Assembly (NCBI GenBank): GCA_905193155.1
Contig: CAJJNQ010000012.1
Span: 1 to 63,701 of the forward strand
Length of the DNA stretch: 63,701 nucleotides
Direction of reading: 5' to 3'
DNA from: an uncultured Christensenella sp.
Lineage (GTDB): Bacteria > Bacillota > Clostridia > Christensenellales > UBA1750
Made by a program: the position numbers and the translations under genes. Positions 31,643 to 40,854 of the stretch are shown piece after piece (within the stretch, counting starts at the first letter, position 1; each line of letters starts with the position of its first letter). The notes beneath the pieces were generated by a model. The model did not search any database and was not told the origin of the DNA. It was given only the letters and a program-made list of their open reading frames with translations.

Positions 31643-33757
31643 TTATTTTTCCTCCTTCTCAGCAGGAGCGACTTCTATAAAGCGCCACTGACAGCTGGCA
31701 GGCCCAAACGAGGAAAGACCCACCGAGCCGTACAAATAGGGCTCATCCTCATCTACATACCAGAGTGCGATTTCTCCATCGATCGATACCGTAATTGCAT
31801 TGCCGACCGCAGTCGCTTCCAGCGTATATTCACAGCCATTTTTCCAACTAAGGTCGGTTTCCGCCAGTTTTTCATATTGGCCGTTCTTTTTATACAGTAC
31901 AAGTTTATTTTCAGCGGCCAATCCCACCGCATAGCAGCGCATCGCTCCCTGCACACGGAATTCCAGATTATGTCCCTTCCCGGTTACGGGTTGCAGTGCG
32001 GTTTTCACATGAACGTTCTGCCAGCGCGTGCTGCCTGTGAAAATCTCTGCCAACTGCGCGCCATGGCCAACCAATGCGCCCTTTTCCAACGTCCAGGAAC
32101 CGACATTGTACATACACTGGCTGATTTCTTCATGGAGATTATTCCAGTGCTCAATTCTCTCGTGAGCAAAATCCACGCGATAATCCGGATCACCGAACAC
32201 CGCAAATTCATCAAGATAGGCCGTCAGCGCATAATCGCTCGTCAAAAGCTCCACTCCAACCTCGTGCACGAGTGCTTCGCCCGCCGGAATCTTCATTCTC
32301 AGCTCCATCCATGCACCGCTGCTGAGCATCACGCTCTCGCCATAGTGATACGCTTCCGTGCGATCGTCCTTCCAGTACAGACGCGCCTGAACCGCCTTGT
32401 TTGCACGCAAAACCGCAGTAAACGTCTGTCCCGGGTAAGCAACCGGCGAAAAGCTGGGATCATAACGGCTGTCGTTGAAATCATCCGGATGATAATAGGT
32501 CTGGTAATAGACCTTCACCGGTGCGCTTTTTGCATCTGTTGCGGCAAGGATCTTCAGTGCTCCGGAGCCGCTGCGGAAGCATTCCTCACTTTGCACCAAA
32601 TGCACTGCGTCCTGCTCTCCCGCCTTCACGCGGAACGCCTGAAGGCTGCCCGGCAGGCTGAAATCAAAGCGCATCGCTTCGCGCTCCGTCATGCGAGCCA
32701 GCTGCTCCGGCACCTCTTCGCCGTGCAGACGATATCCTATTGCAGCAAGGCCATAAGCTACCTGCGCCAGGTTGTCGATATTGACGTCACCCAACACCGA
32801 AGAGAACGCAATAAAATCGCCAATCGGCTCGCGCCATTTCCACTCGATCCCATCCAGACCGCCCAGCACAGCAAGAATGGTCCCCACATTGGCCACGTTG
32901 CAGTCGGTATCCCAGCCACACATATTGCAGATGTTGATCGTATCCGAGAAGCTTCCCTTGCCATAGAGCATGGACAGCATCATCATAGCAGAGTTCGGCA
33001 TGATGTGGCAGTTGCCGGGGAACTTATCCTGCCAGTAGTTATCGCGGATATACCAGAGGCAATCGCGCCAGTTGTCCGGATGCTCTTCCCAGAAGCGCCA
33101 GATGTCACGCACCATGCGCGCATAGGTGCAGTCCTGAGGAATCACCGCCAGAGCGCGTTGCAGCGTTTCGTAAATATCCTTTGCATCAAATGCAGCAGAA
33201 ACCGCCGCCGCAATGAACATACCGCCGTAAACGCCGTTTCCGCCATGCGTCACGCAGGCAGCCCTTTCTGCCAGACGAGCCGCAAGCTGTTCCTCCGCAG
33301 GCGCGACCAATCCCCAACCATCGATGAAGATCTGGCCGCCGATCTGCTCGGCAATGGTCGGACCGTTGAGTTCCGCCGATCCGGACAGCGGCGGGTGCGC
33401 TCCGGCCTTGAGGTTCGTATACGCCGTGCATTCCGTCGATACGCCGTAAGGTCCCCACCAGAAGAATCCGTGGTGGTCAGGCGCATAATTCAGCAGCGTG
33501 TCGGCAATCTGCTCCGAAGTAATGTTCTCGCTGCATTCATAATCTGCCAAGGCGCGCGGCAGAAGAAAGGTTCCGTTTGTATCATCGTCTGATGCGAAGT
33601 TTTTGAACGTAAAGAGATAATCTTTGATCTCCCCGAAGGTTTCCTTAATCTTTTCATAGCTCCAGCCCTCATCGTTGGAGCCGTGGCGCACGCCGATGGT
33701 CTTGCCCAGTACGCCGGCATAGACACGCTCAAGATAGTCTTTTTGCAGCTTCTTCAT
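31643..33757 (-). CDS. ADP-ribosylglycohydrolase family protein with C-terminal sugar-binding-like domain
   Basis: The N-terminal half (about residues 1-340) is an ADP-ribosylglycohydrolase fold. It has the two metal-binding blocks: ASDDDTNGTF near residue 55 and GWDTDCNVANVGTILAVLGG near 285. About 360 further residues are beta-rich and resemble a carbohydrate-binding or concanavalin-like domain. In this family the N-terminal domain can cleave ADP-ribose from proteins or act on other N-glycosides. The 704-residue fusion and its neighbours suggest a glycan or nucleotide-sugar substrate. It follows the isomerase by 17 bases. Confidence 0.85.
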   Translation of the reverse strand: MKKLQKDYLERVYAGVLGKTIGVRHGSNDEGWSYEKIKETFGEIKDYLFTFKNFASDDDTNGTFLLPRALADYECSENITSEQIADTLLNYAPDHHGFFWWGPYGVSTECTAYTNLKAGAHPPLSGSAELNGPTIAEQIGGQIFIDGWGLVAPAEEQLAARLAERAACVTHGGNGVYGGMFIAAAVSAAFDAKDIYETLQRALAVIPQDCTYARMVRDIWRFWEEHPDNWRDCLWYIRDNYWQDKFPGNCHIMPNSAMMMLSMLYGKGSFSDTINICNMCGWDTDCNVANVGTILAVLGGLDGIEWKWREPIGDFIAFSSVLGDVNIDNLAQVAYGLAAIGYRLHGEEVPEQLARMTEREAMRFDFSLPGSLQAFRVKAGEQDAVHLVQSEECFRSGSGALKILAATDAKSAPVKVYYQTYYHPDDFNDSRYDPSFSPVAYPGQTFTAVLRANKAVQARLYWKDDRTEAYHYGESVMLSSGAWMELRMKIPAGEALVHEVGVELLTSDYALTAYLDEFAVFGDPDYRVDFAHERIEHWNNLHEEISQCMYNVGSWTLEKGALVGHGAQLAEIFTGSTRWQNVHVKTALQPVTGKGHNLEFRVQGAMRCYAVGLAAENKLVLYKKNGQYEKLAETDLSWKNGCEYTLEATAVGNAITVSIDGEIALWYVDEDEPYLYGSVGLSSFGPASCQWRFIEVAPAEKEEK

Positions 33758-33774
33758 GAGATTAACTCCTATCC

Positions 33775-34860
33775 TTAAAATTCAACGCCTTCCGGGTTGC
33801 AGAGAATCAGCCTAACCTTCCCCTTGACGCGGAAGTTCGGGATATCCATCGGGAAGAAAAGCTCTTTAGCCTTAGAAATCTTCATGCTGCCGCCTTCCCA
33901 GGTCAGCTCGCCTTCGCCATCCAGCACAATGGCCACCTGCGGAAAGCCCGTATGGCGAATTTCGGTTTCGCTGTTGACGTCAAGTTCCGTAAAGGAAAAA
34001 TACTTCGTCTGCGCGGGACCGATCACAATGCTTTCACTGCCCCAATCGCCCTGACGAATCACCTTTCTGGGCGCACGCCAGCGCTTGAGATTCTCTTCAT
34101 ACGAGCAGCCGTCGTAAACATATGCCCCCAGCAAGCGCTCGTTAAAGAGTTTCTCGCTGACGTCTCCGCGCCACGCCGCCGGCGTTGCATTGTAGGGATG
34201 CGCACCCAGCGTGATATCCGAAGGCTCCTGAACCTCAATCACGAAGCAGCCCTCGCCCAGCGCGTGCGGACAGCCGCCGCCGACAAAATAAGCCTCGCCT
34301 GCCTTCACAGGGATCTTATGGCAGAGATTTTCCAGAGCCTTGAGATCATCTGCGTAATAATACTTTTCCCATTCTTCACGGGTTACGCCCTCTTTGAAGC
34401 CGAGAAGGATATAAGCCGGTTCCGCCGTGTCGTCACGAGTGCCGATAACATACCAGCTTTCTTCTTTACCGTAATCGCTGTTCCACATCTTCTTGGCCCA
34501 GGGACGGGTCGGGTGGCACTGAAGACCGTACTGCGTCTGCGCATCCAGATACTTAATCAACATGCCAAGGCCGGTTCCATTTTTTTCGATATGCTTCTTT
34601 CCCAGCACTTCTTTAGGGTTCAGAGCAATGGCCTCAAAGAGATACATTCTGCGGCCGTCCGGCAGAGTGACCTCACTGCATCCGTAATAGGGCTTATCCG
34701 CAGGAGCATTTTGCACATGGGTCACGGAGCCGATCCATGCTTCGGAACCCGCGTCGTAATCTACCGGCGGATATACCCCGCGGAATTTGTCAATTTCACG
34801 TCCGCCCTTGCCACGAATGTGATTGGGAACCAGTTCCCAAGGCTGATGGAAAATGCTCAT
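33775..34860 (-). CDS. Class I mannose-6-phosphate isomerase-like protein
   Basis: The 361-residue protein has the cupin core of class I phosphomannose isomerases. LQCHPTRPWAKKMW near residue 112 and GGGCPHALGEGCFVIEVQEPSD near 198 match the metal-binding histidine blocks. The family interconverts mannose 6-phosphate and fructose 6-phosphate. The divergent C-terminus leaves the exact substrate open. It is the first gene of a three-gene operon with a strong promoter at 34928-34956. Confidence 0.82.
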   Translation of the reverse strand: MSIFHQPWELVPNHIRGKGGREIDKFRGVYPPVDYDAGSEAWIGSVTHVQNAPADKPYYGCSEVTLPDGRRMYLFEAIALNPKEVLGKKHIEKNGTGLGMLIKYLDAQTQYGLQCHPTRPWAKKMWNSDYGKEESWYVIGTRDDTAEPAYILLGFKEGVTREEWEKYYYADDLKALENLCHKIPVKAGEAYFVGGGCPHALGEGCFVIEVQEPSDITLGAHPYNATPAAWRGDVSEKLFNERLLGAYVYDGCSYEENLKRWRAPRKVIRQGDWGSESIVIGPAQTKYFSFTELDVNSETEIRHTGFPQVAIVLDGEGELTWEGGSMKISKAKELFFPMDIPNFRVKGKVRLILCNPEGVEF

Positions 34861-34927
34861 GTTCTGCTCTCCTCTTTATTATCTGTATCTATTCTCACTG
34901 AAATGGCCTTATAAACCACTCATCTGC

Positions 34928-34956
34928 ATTGTACGCGCTAAGACGCATACCGTCAA
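34928..34956 (-). promoter_or_regulatory. Promoter of the isomerase operon
   Basis: On the minus strand TTGACG (34956-34951) and TACAAT (34933-34928) are 17 bases apart, about 68 bases before the isomerase start. The leader between them shows no obvious structure. Confidence 0.75.
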
Positions 34957-34960
34957 GTAG

Positions 34961-34991
34961 AAAAGAAGCGCCGAAACATCGACGCTTTTTT
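34961..34991. terminator. Terminator after the Rrf2 gene
   Basis: AAAAGAAGCGCCG pairs with CGACGCTTTTTT around AAACAT, with T-runs on both strands. On the minus strand it follows the regulator gene directly. Confidence 0.7.
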
Positions 34992-34992
34992 G

Positions 34993-35421
34993 TTAGATCA
35001 CATAATCTCCGCCATCTTCCGTGCGAATCAAGTCTGCGACCGTTACGCTGTCCAGATAATCATTGACCAACTGATCCAGCTTGCTCCACAGCGGGAGCGT
35101 GCGGCACTGCGCCGCTCTGGAACAAGTCACCGGCTTGCGCTCCAGACAGCTGACCGGCACAAGCGGGCCTTCAATCAGGCGCAGAATGCTGCCCACCGTA
35201 TAGCCTTCCGCAGGGCGCGTCAATTTATAACCGCCGCCCTTGCCGCGCATTCCGTCCACAAAGCCCGCCTTGGAGAGCACCACAATGATGCTTTCCAGAT
35301 ATTTTTCCGAAATCTCCTGCCGCTTGGCAATGGCTTTGAGCGGAATATACTCGTCGGAATTCTGCTCTGCCAGATCAATCATCACACGAAGGGCGTATCG
35401 GCCCTTTGTCGAAATCTTCAA
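34993..35421 (-). CDS. Rrf2-family transcriptional regulator (IscR-like)
   Basis: The winged helix begins MKISTKGRYALRVMIDLAEQ, the standard opening of the family, with the recognition segment QEISEKYLESII. Three cysteines spaced C-X7-C-X5-C lie near residues 87-101 (SCLERKPVTCSRAAQC), close to the cluster-binding arrangement of IscR, which is C-X5-C-X5-C. The TTG at 35421 is the likely start since GTGGAGG precedes it; the GTG at 35436 has none. Length is 142 residues. No isc or suf genes are adjacent. Confidence 0.88.
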   Translation of the reverse strand: MKISTKGRYALRVMIDLAEQNSDEYIPLKAIAKRQEISEKYLESIIVVLSKAGFVDGMRGKGGGYKLTRPAEGYTVGSILRLIEGPLVPVSCLERKPVTCSRAAQCRTLPLWSKLDQLVNDYLDSVTVADLIRTEDGGDYVI

Positions 35422-35446
35422 ACTCCTCGCCTCCACTTATAAACCT

Positions 35447-35475
35447 ATCATATCACAAGATAAATAGGATGACAA
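35447..35475 (-). promoter_or_regulatory. Promoter of the Rrf2 gene with internal repeat
   Basis: On the minus strand TTGTCA (35475-35470) and TATGAT (35452-35447) are 17 bases apart. CCTAT and ATAGG frame this region, a possible autoregulatory operator. Confidence 0.55.
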
Positions 35476-35537
35476 GTCAAAGACGTTGCAAAAAAGAGCC
35501 TGCGCGTTTTTTCACCGCACAGGCCCATTTTCTTTGC

Positions 35538-36659
35538 TTAAATTCTCTTCAATTCGTACTCGCGGGTACCCAGGCCAATCTTTTCCGCCTGCTCAAGAGT
35601 CGCCTTCCATTCCACGTTGGGGTTGGAATCCTTGAAATTGTCATGGTGGCAATGCCAATCCGCCTTGCTCAGGTTATCGCCCAGCTGGCTGCCGGGGATG
35701 GGCTGTGCCGCCAGGCAGGCGTCCGCACAGGCCTGATCCAGTGCAACGGGATCAAAGCTTGCGAACATGCCGATGTCGGGCAGGATGGGCGCATCGTTTT
35801 CGCCATGGCAATCACAGTTGGGGCTGATGTCCTGCACCAGACTGATGTGGAAGCAGGGACGGCCATGACAAACCGCCTGTGCGTATTCCGCCATCTTGCG
35901 GTCCAGCATCTCGTTGGCCGAATCATCCGGACTGGAAATCGCGTCAAACGAGCAAGCGCCAATGCAACGGCCACAGCCCTTGCACTTATCGTAATCGATC
36001 ACGGCCTTGCGATCCACATAAGAAATCGCGTCGCTGCCGCATTCCTTGGCACAGCGGCGGCATCCGCGGCACAGATCATGGTCGATCTGCGGCTTGCCGT
36101 CCGCGTGCTGAGCCATCTTGCCGGCGCGGCTTCCGCAGCCCATGCCGATGTTCTTAATTGCACCGCCGAAACCAGTCATCTCATGGCCCTTAAAGTGAGT
36201 CAGGCTGATAAACACATCCGCATCCATGATGGCGCGGCCGATTTTCGCCGTTTTGCAGAATTCGCCGTTGAGAACGGGAACTTCCACATCGTCTGTGCCG
36301 CGCAGACCATCGCCGATGATAATCTGGCAACCCGTGGTCATGGGCCAGAAGCCGTTAAGATTGGCGCAGTCCATATGCTCCAGCGCGTTCTTGCGGCTGC
36401 CGGGATAGAGCGTGTTGCAATCCGTCAGGAAGGGCAGGCCGCCCTGCTCCTTACAGAGATCCGCAACCACCTTTGCGTAATTGGGGCGCAGGAAGGCCAG
36501 ATTGCCCAGCTCGCCAAAGTGCATCTTGATGGCGACAAACTTGCCGTCCAGATCCATATTCTTGATGCCCGCCGCAATGCACAGTTTGCGGAGCTTATCC
36601 GTCAAACTCGTGCCGACAGGACAGCGGAAATCCGTGAAATAAACCGTTGCTTTTTCCAT
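35538..36659 (-). CDS. DUF362 protein with two 4Fe-4S ferredoxin motifs
   Basis: The 373 residues start with a DUF362 domain (KMHFGELGN near 45, THFKGHEMTGFGGAIKNIGMG near 154). Two ferredoxin clusters follow near residues 197-245: CRGCRRCAKEC and CKGCGRCIGAC. Proteins of this type are common in anaerobes and assumed to pass electrons; no reaction is known. A good promoter precedes it (36710-36737). It is monocistronic. Confidence 0.87.
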   Translation of the reverse strand: MEKATVYFTDFRCPVGTSLTDKLRKLCIAAGIKNMDLDGKFVAIKMHFGELGNLAFLRPNYAKVVADLCKEQGGLPFLTDCNTLYPGSRKNALEHMDCANLNGFWPMTTGCQIIIGDGLRGTDDVEVPVLNGEFCKTAKIGRAIMDADVFISLTHFKGHEMTGFGGAIKNIGMGCGSRAGKMAQHADGKPQIDHDLCRGCRRCAKECGSDAISYVDRKAVIDYDKCKGCGRCIGACSFDAISSPDDSANEMLDRKMAEYAQAVCHGRPCFHISLVQDISPNCDCHGENDAPILPDIGMFASFDPVALDQACADACLAAQPIPGSQLGDNLSKADWHCHHDNFKDSNPNVEWKATLEQAEKIGLGTREYELKRI

Positions 36660-36709
36660 GTTGCCTCTCCCTTTATCCTATTTTTGCTCAGGGTCCAAAC
36701 CCTTTCTTC

Positions 36710-36737
36710 AATATATCACAAATCAAAAAACGTGCAA
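36710..36737 (-). promoter_or_regulatory. Promoter of the DUF362 gene
   Basis: On the minus strand TTGCAC (36737-36732) and TATATT (36715-36710) are 16 bases apart, 50 bases before the start. Confidence 0.65.
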
Positions 36738-36776
36738 CATCATTAATGTAAAAAGTTATGAAATCCCTATGAATTT

Positions 36777-37223
36777 CTACGGATGAATCATAACATTCTC
36801 TCCGTGTACATCTTTTTCCTCCAATTCCAGAAATCCCAATGAAGCATAGAGCTTTCGCGCCGTATCATTTCCTGGCACGACGCTTAGATAAACCGGCTGA
36901 TCTCCGTATTCTACTTTCAACTGCTCCAGCAGAAGCTGCATCGCCGCTTTGCCATATCCTTTATGCTGAAACCGTTCGTCAATGAGCAGCCGGTCCATCC
37001 AAACACGTCCCGCGGGCAGATACATCGGGAAAAAGCCGTACATCGCGAATCCGACCATTTTCCCTTCGACATACAGCGCCACAGGTCGCCAGACATCATA
37101 TTCATCCGCTTCCTTCAAACACTGTGCGACGCTTTCTACAAATCCTTCCTGTCCCTTTGCGACATGCAGCGCCAATGCTTCCGCTCGATTCTGCTTGGTG
37201 ATGGGTTTCAAAACTATCTGCAT
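36777..37223 (-). CDS. GNAT-family N-acetyltransferase
   Basis: The 148-residue protein has the acetyl-CoA binding segment RFQHKGYGKAAMQLLLEQL near residue 85 and the C-terminal VPGNDTARKLYASLGFLELE. It resembles the spermidine/diamine acetyltransferase (BltD/PaiA-like) group, but the substrate cannot be set. It is a single gene. Confidence 0.85.
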   Translation of the reverse strand: MQIVLKPITKQNRAEALALHVAKGQEGFVESVAQCLKEADEYDVWRPVALYVEGKMVGFAMYGFFPMYLPAGRVWMDRLLIDERFQHKGYGKAAMQLLLEQLKVEYGDQPVYLSVVPGNDTARKLYASLGFLELEEKDVHGENVMIHP

Positions 37224-37306
37224 CTTCTTTCACCTCGCCATAAGATTTTTTTATCTTATCACAAAAAAAGTCTGAGAGCAAGGAATGTCCCTACCCTCAG
37301 ACAGCG

Positions 37307-37954
37307 TCAGCAATCTTCCTTTTCAAAGCGCTTTTCCGATATGCGCTGCGCTGCAAAGGTCTCGATCGCAAAAAGCAAAAGGCCAATGACCAACACTGCA
37401 ATTTTATCAGGAAGATGTGCAGGGTCTGGCGTGTCGAGCACGTCCCGAACAAACGGAACGACATGCGCCGCTGCTTCTGCAACGAAAATGTAGAGAAACA
37501 CTGCAATGCCCGCAATCAAAAAGGGCACGCCCACCTTCTGCGGATTCTTATAATAAAGCGGGAAGAATACCAGATTGAACAATCCCAATTCCACCAATGC
37601 AAGCCCCAGCAACGCAATATTGGCGTCCATGCCTACGGGATTGCTCGTCTGAATCAGAAAATGATGCAACACCAAGGTAAACGCCGCCGTCGCCACTTGC
37701 AGCAGTTCCATCAGCACGCTGCTCACAAAACGTGCCCGAATGACATCGTGTTTAGGCAGCGGGAGCAGGAGCATATAGGAAATATCCTGATTCTCTCTGG
37801 CAGAAAGGCAGGTAAAGAAGATGCCCAGGCCCGTGTAGAAAAAAGCCACATAGTAAGGATAGCTGGGAATCAACAGCATCAAAGAAAGCCCCAAAAATAA
37901 CCAACTGGTCGGATGTACGGCCAAACGCAATTCCTTGCGCAGCAAATTCAGCAT
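37307..37954 (-). CDS. ABC-2-like permease
   Basis: The 215-residue protein has about six hydrophobic helices and no soluble domain. Its start overlaps the end of the ATPase gene, and the AbrB-like regulator precedes that, so the three genes form one cassette. It probably forms the membrane channel for the ATPase. The substrate is unknown. Confidence 0.78.
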   Translation of the reverse strand: MLNLLRKELRLAVHPTSWLFLGLSLMLLIPSYPYYVAFFYTGLGIFFTCLSARENQDISYMLLLPLPKHDVIRARFVSSVLMELLQVATAAFTLVLHHFLIQTSNPVGMDANIALLGLALVELGLFNLVFFPLYYKNPQKVGVPFLIAGIAVFLYIFVAEAAAHVVPFVRDVLDTPDPAHLPDKIAVLVIGLLLFAIETFAAQRISEKRFEKEDC

Positions 37955-38799
37955 TCCTCCCCCTCCATTTCCAAATGGATCATGATGTTTTCCAAATCCG
38001 CAGGCTGTGTTTCCACTCCGAGTTTTTCCACATCGTCTAAACGAACCAATGCAGTCTGTCCGTGTTTAGCACGCTTTATGCCGATCAGAAGCTTCTTTTG
38101 TTCCTCCTTGAGCTCTGCATCATCAAAGGACACCGTTCGATAGGCTTTCACAAAGTCCTCCAGCATCCCGCTGCCCGCAATGCGACCTGCTCGCAGATAA
38201 GAAATATCGTCTGCGCATTTATCCAAATCAGATGTAATGTGCGTCGAAAACAAGATCGAAATTTCTTCGTCACGCGAGAGATGGAGGAATTCGTCCAACA
38301 GATCATCGCGCGATACCGGATCCAGCCCGCTTGTCGGTTCGTCCAGCAGCAGAAGTTCTGCGCGATGGGATAGTGCCAGCGTAAGCGCATATTTGACCTT
38401 CATACCGGCAGAAAGCTGCGCGGGCGTCTTATTTTCATCCAAAGAAAAGCGCTTCAAATTCTCCCGATAGCTTTTCTCATCCCAATTCCGATAAAAAGCC
38501 CGCGAAACATCCGTAATCGCACGTAATTTGCTGCGCGGATAGAACTCAGCTCCTCCGGACACAAAACCAATCCGTTCTTTGATTTCACGTTCGTGCACTG
38601 CAAAGCTCAAGCCAAAGAACTCGATCCTCCCGGCGTCCGGATGAATAAAATTCACCAGGCTTTTCATCGTGGTGGTTTTGCCCGCCCCATTTCTTCCAAT
38701 AAAGCCCATAATTCTGCCTTTTTCCAGCGACAGTGCCACATTTTTCAACTCAAAGCCCGAATAGCTTTTGCATAGCCCGCTGACTTTCAATACGGTCAT
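37948..38799 (-). CDS. ABC transporter ATP-binding protein
   Basis: The 283 residues carry Walker A GRNGAGKTT near 37, signature QLSAGMKVKYAL near 128, and Walker B LLLLDEPTSGLD near 151. The C-terminal 70 residues are an extra domain as in the YtrB/EcsA-like group. The start overlaps the regulator stop in an ATGA. Function is probably efflux or membrane stress defence; this is inference from similar cassettes. Confidence 0.88.
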   Translation of the reverse strand: MTVLKVSGLCKSYSGFELKNVALSLEKGRIMGFIGRNGAGKTTTMKSLVNFIHPDAGRIEFFGLSFAVHEREIKERIGFVSGGAEFYPRSKLRAITDVSRAFYRNWDEKSYRENLKRFSLDENKTPAQLSAGMKVKYALTLALSHRAELLLLDEPTSGLDPVSRDDLLDEFLHLSRDEEISILFSTHITSDLDKCADDISYLRAGRIAGSGMLEDFVKAYRTVSFDDAELKEEQKKLLIGIKRAKHGQTALVRLDDVEKLGVETQPADLENIMIHLEMEGEEC

Positions 38800-39032
38800 T
38801 CTTCTCCCTCCTCCGTCTCTATATTGTCTGCCCGCATGATTTTCTCTACCAACCCGCCCAATACGCTCATTCGGTTAAGTGCAATGCCCCGCTGCACATC
38901 GGCAAGCAACACCAGCGAGTCTCCGCTTTCAATGCCAAACATCTCCCGAACCTCTTTGGGGATCACAATCTGCCCTTTGGGACCAACCTTGACCGTAGCC
39001 ATGAACTTCCCTTCCGGTCCTTTCTTCTTCAT
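38796..39032 (-). CDS. AbrB/SpoVT-type DNA-binding protein
   Basis: The 78-residue protein has a swapped-hairpin AbrB domain: KVGPKGQIVIPKEVREMFGI near residue 16, then GDSLVLLADVQRGIAL. It probably represses the downstream ABC cassette, with which it overlaps. The ATG at 39032 follows AAAGGAG; a longer frame to 39095 has no ribosome site. Similar ABC pairs in Bacillota are usually headed by a GntR regulator, so an AbrB member is a variation. Confidence 0.87.
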   Translation of the reverse strand: MKKKGPEGKFMATVKVGPKGQIVIPKEVREMFGIESGDSLVLLADVQRGIALNRMSVLGGLVEKIMRADNIETEEGEE

Positions 39033-39152
39033 TCGCTTGTTCTCCTTTGTATTACTTGTTATACTAATTATACTTTTCATCCATCCATTTGACAACCCCT
39101 ATTGTCCTAAAACAGAAAAAAGACGGCCGAAACCGTCCTTCTTCCTACTGAG

Positions 39153-40829
39153 TTATGCTTTTTCTGCCGTCAATATTCCTTTGGGAAGTGACGCAAAAGG
39201 CTCTTGCACTGTCACTGGCATCGCATCCGAACCCCCGCCAACTGCAATCTGAAGTACCTGTTCAAATGTATCCAGGCACTCCACTTGAGGAAAAGCCTCG
39301 AAATCGCGCTCGTAATTTTCACGCGGAATGAGCACATGTGTCGCACCTCCGCGAAGCGCCGCGCGTATTTTGGCGAGTACACCACCCACCGGCAGCACCT
39401 CTCCGCCAATGCCAATCTCCCCGGTCATGGCGATACCTCCGTCTATCCTTTGACCCGTCAGTGCAGAATAGGCTGCAATCCCCATCGCAACGCCAGCCGA
39501 AGGTCCATCCACGGGCATCCCGCCAGGAAAGTCAATGTGCATATCATAATCGTCCACCTGCAGTCCCATGCGGCGCAATACCGTTTTCACATTTTCCAGT
39601 GCACCCGCCGCTGTTGATTTCCGCAGTATCTTTCGCGAACCTGTGTCAATCTCCTCCTGATCGACAATCCCCGTTGCCTGCCATCGGCCCTGTCCGCTCT
39701 TGACTGGAAACGCAGCGGCCTCTATGGCAAGCACTGCCCCTTCATTAGCTCCAACGACGGCCAAACCGTTCACACGCCCAACATGCCATCCCCCGCAAAC
39801 CGTATGATCCGGGCGGTGTGTGTAGTTCCCCGTTCTGAGCACATATTGAATATCTTTCAGTGTAATGCAGTCTCTGTGTTCATTATGTGCCAACCCTGCA
39901 CCCACCTGAACCAGATTGGCTGCATCCCGCCCGCCGGGAGAATAGCGTCCGATCAGTTGATCGCAGCCCTCTTCGAGCTGGTACCCGGCATTTTTTGCCG
40001 CATTGCGGGCAATTTGAGCCGTTTCTTCCGCCGTAAGGGCACGGAAATTGATCTCCATACACCTAGATCGCAGCGCAGGCGGCAGTTCTTCCGGCCGACG
40101 GGTCGTTGCTGCAACCAAACGGAAATCCGCCGGAAGGCCGTTTTTGAAGATATCGTGGATGTGGCGTGGGATGTTGCGATTGCTCTCTGAATAATAGGCC
40201 GAATCCAGCATGACCTTGCGATCTTCCAACACCTTCAATAGCTTATTCATCTGCATGGGATGCAGTTCGCCAATTTCATCCAGGAAAAGAATCCCACCGT
40301 GTGCGCGCGTCACGGCACCCGGCTTGGGCTGCGGCACCCCTGTCGCACCCAGCGGACCCGCTCCTTGATAGATCGGATCATGTACGCACCCAAGTAAAGG
40401 ATCAGCAATCGCTCTTTCGTCAAAACGAACACAAGTGGCGTCCATTTCTACAAACGGCGCATCTGCACGAAAAGCGGAATCCGGCTGTTTTTTTGCATAT
40501 TCCAACACCAATCTTGCCGCACAGGTCTTGCCGATGCCGGGAGGGCCGTACAAAATCACATGCTGCGGATTTGGGCCGCAAAGTATGGCGCAGAGCGCCC
40601 GGATCCCCTCTTCCTGCCCAATAATATCAGAAAAAGATCTGGGTCTGACCTGTTCACCCAGCGGCTGATTCAGGTGAATCTGCCGCAGCTGTCGGATTTT
40701 CTCCATTTCGCGAGAACTCTCGTTTTTACCGCTCGGCGAACCCTGTTTTTCCTTTCTCATGGCACGAAGAAAGTACACGCCGACAACAACGCTGACAAGA
40801 AGCTGTATGACAATAATCGCCAAGTACAT
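39153..40829 (-). CDS. lonB: ATP-dependent protease LonB
   Basis: LonB is a membrane-associated Lon-type protease linked to the forespore in Bacillus. An N-terminal membrane helix (about residues 1-22) is followed by the AAA+ domain with Walker A GPPGIGKT near 87 and ILFLDEIGELHP. The C-terminal protease domain has the catalytic Ser444 in DGPSAGVAMG and Lys487 in LAKIRAAL. Length is 558 residues. The ATG at 40829 has GGAGG eight bases upstream. It follows clpX after a terminator. A sigma-F-like promoter lies at 40855-40885. Confidence 0.93.
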   Translation of the reverse strand: MYLAIIVIQLLVSVVVGVYFLRAMRKEKQGSPSGKNESSREMEKIRQLRQIHLNQPLGEQVRPRSFSDIIGQEEGIRALCAILCGPNPQHVILYGPPGIGKTCAARLVLEYAKKQPDSAFRADAPFVEMDATCVRFDERAIADPLLGCVHDPIYQGAGPLGATGVPQPKPGAVTRAHGGILFLDEIGELHPMQMNKLLKVLEDRKVMLDSAYYSESNRNIPRHIHDIFKNGLPADFRLVAATTRRPEELPPALRSRCMEINFRALTAEETAQIARNAAKNAGYQLEEGCDQLIGRYSPGGRDAANLVQVGAGLAHNEHRDCITLKDIQYVLRTGNYTHRPDHTVCGGWHVGRVNGLAVVGANEGAVLAIEAAAFPVKSGQGRWQATGIVDQEEIDTGSRKILRKSTAAGALENVKTVLRRMGLQVDDYDMHIDFPGGMPVDGPSAGVAMGIAAYSALTGQRIDGGIAMTGEIGIGGEVLPVGGVLAKIRAALRGGATHVLIPRENYERDFEAFPQVECLDTFEQVLQIAVGGGSDAMPVTVQEPFASLPKGILTAEKA

Positions 40830-40854
40830 CTGCTTTCCCTCCGATCCTGTAATG

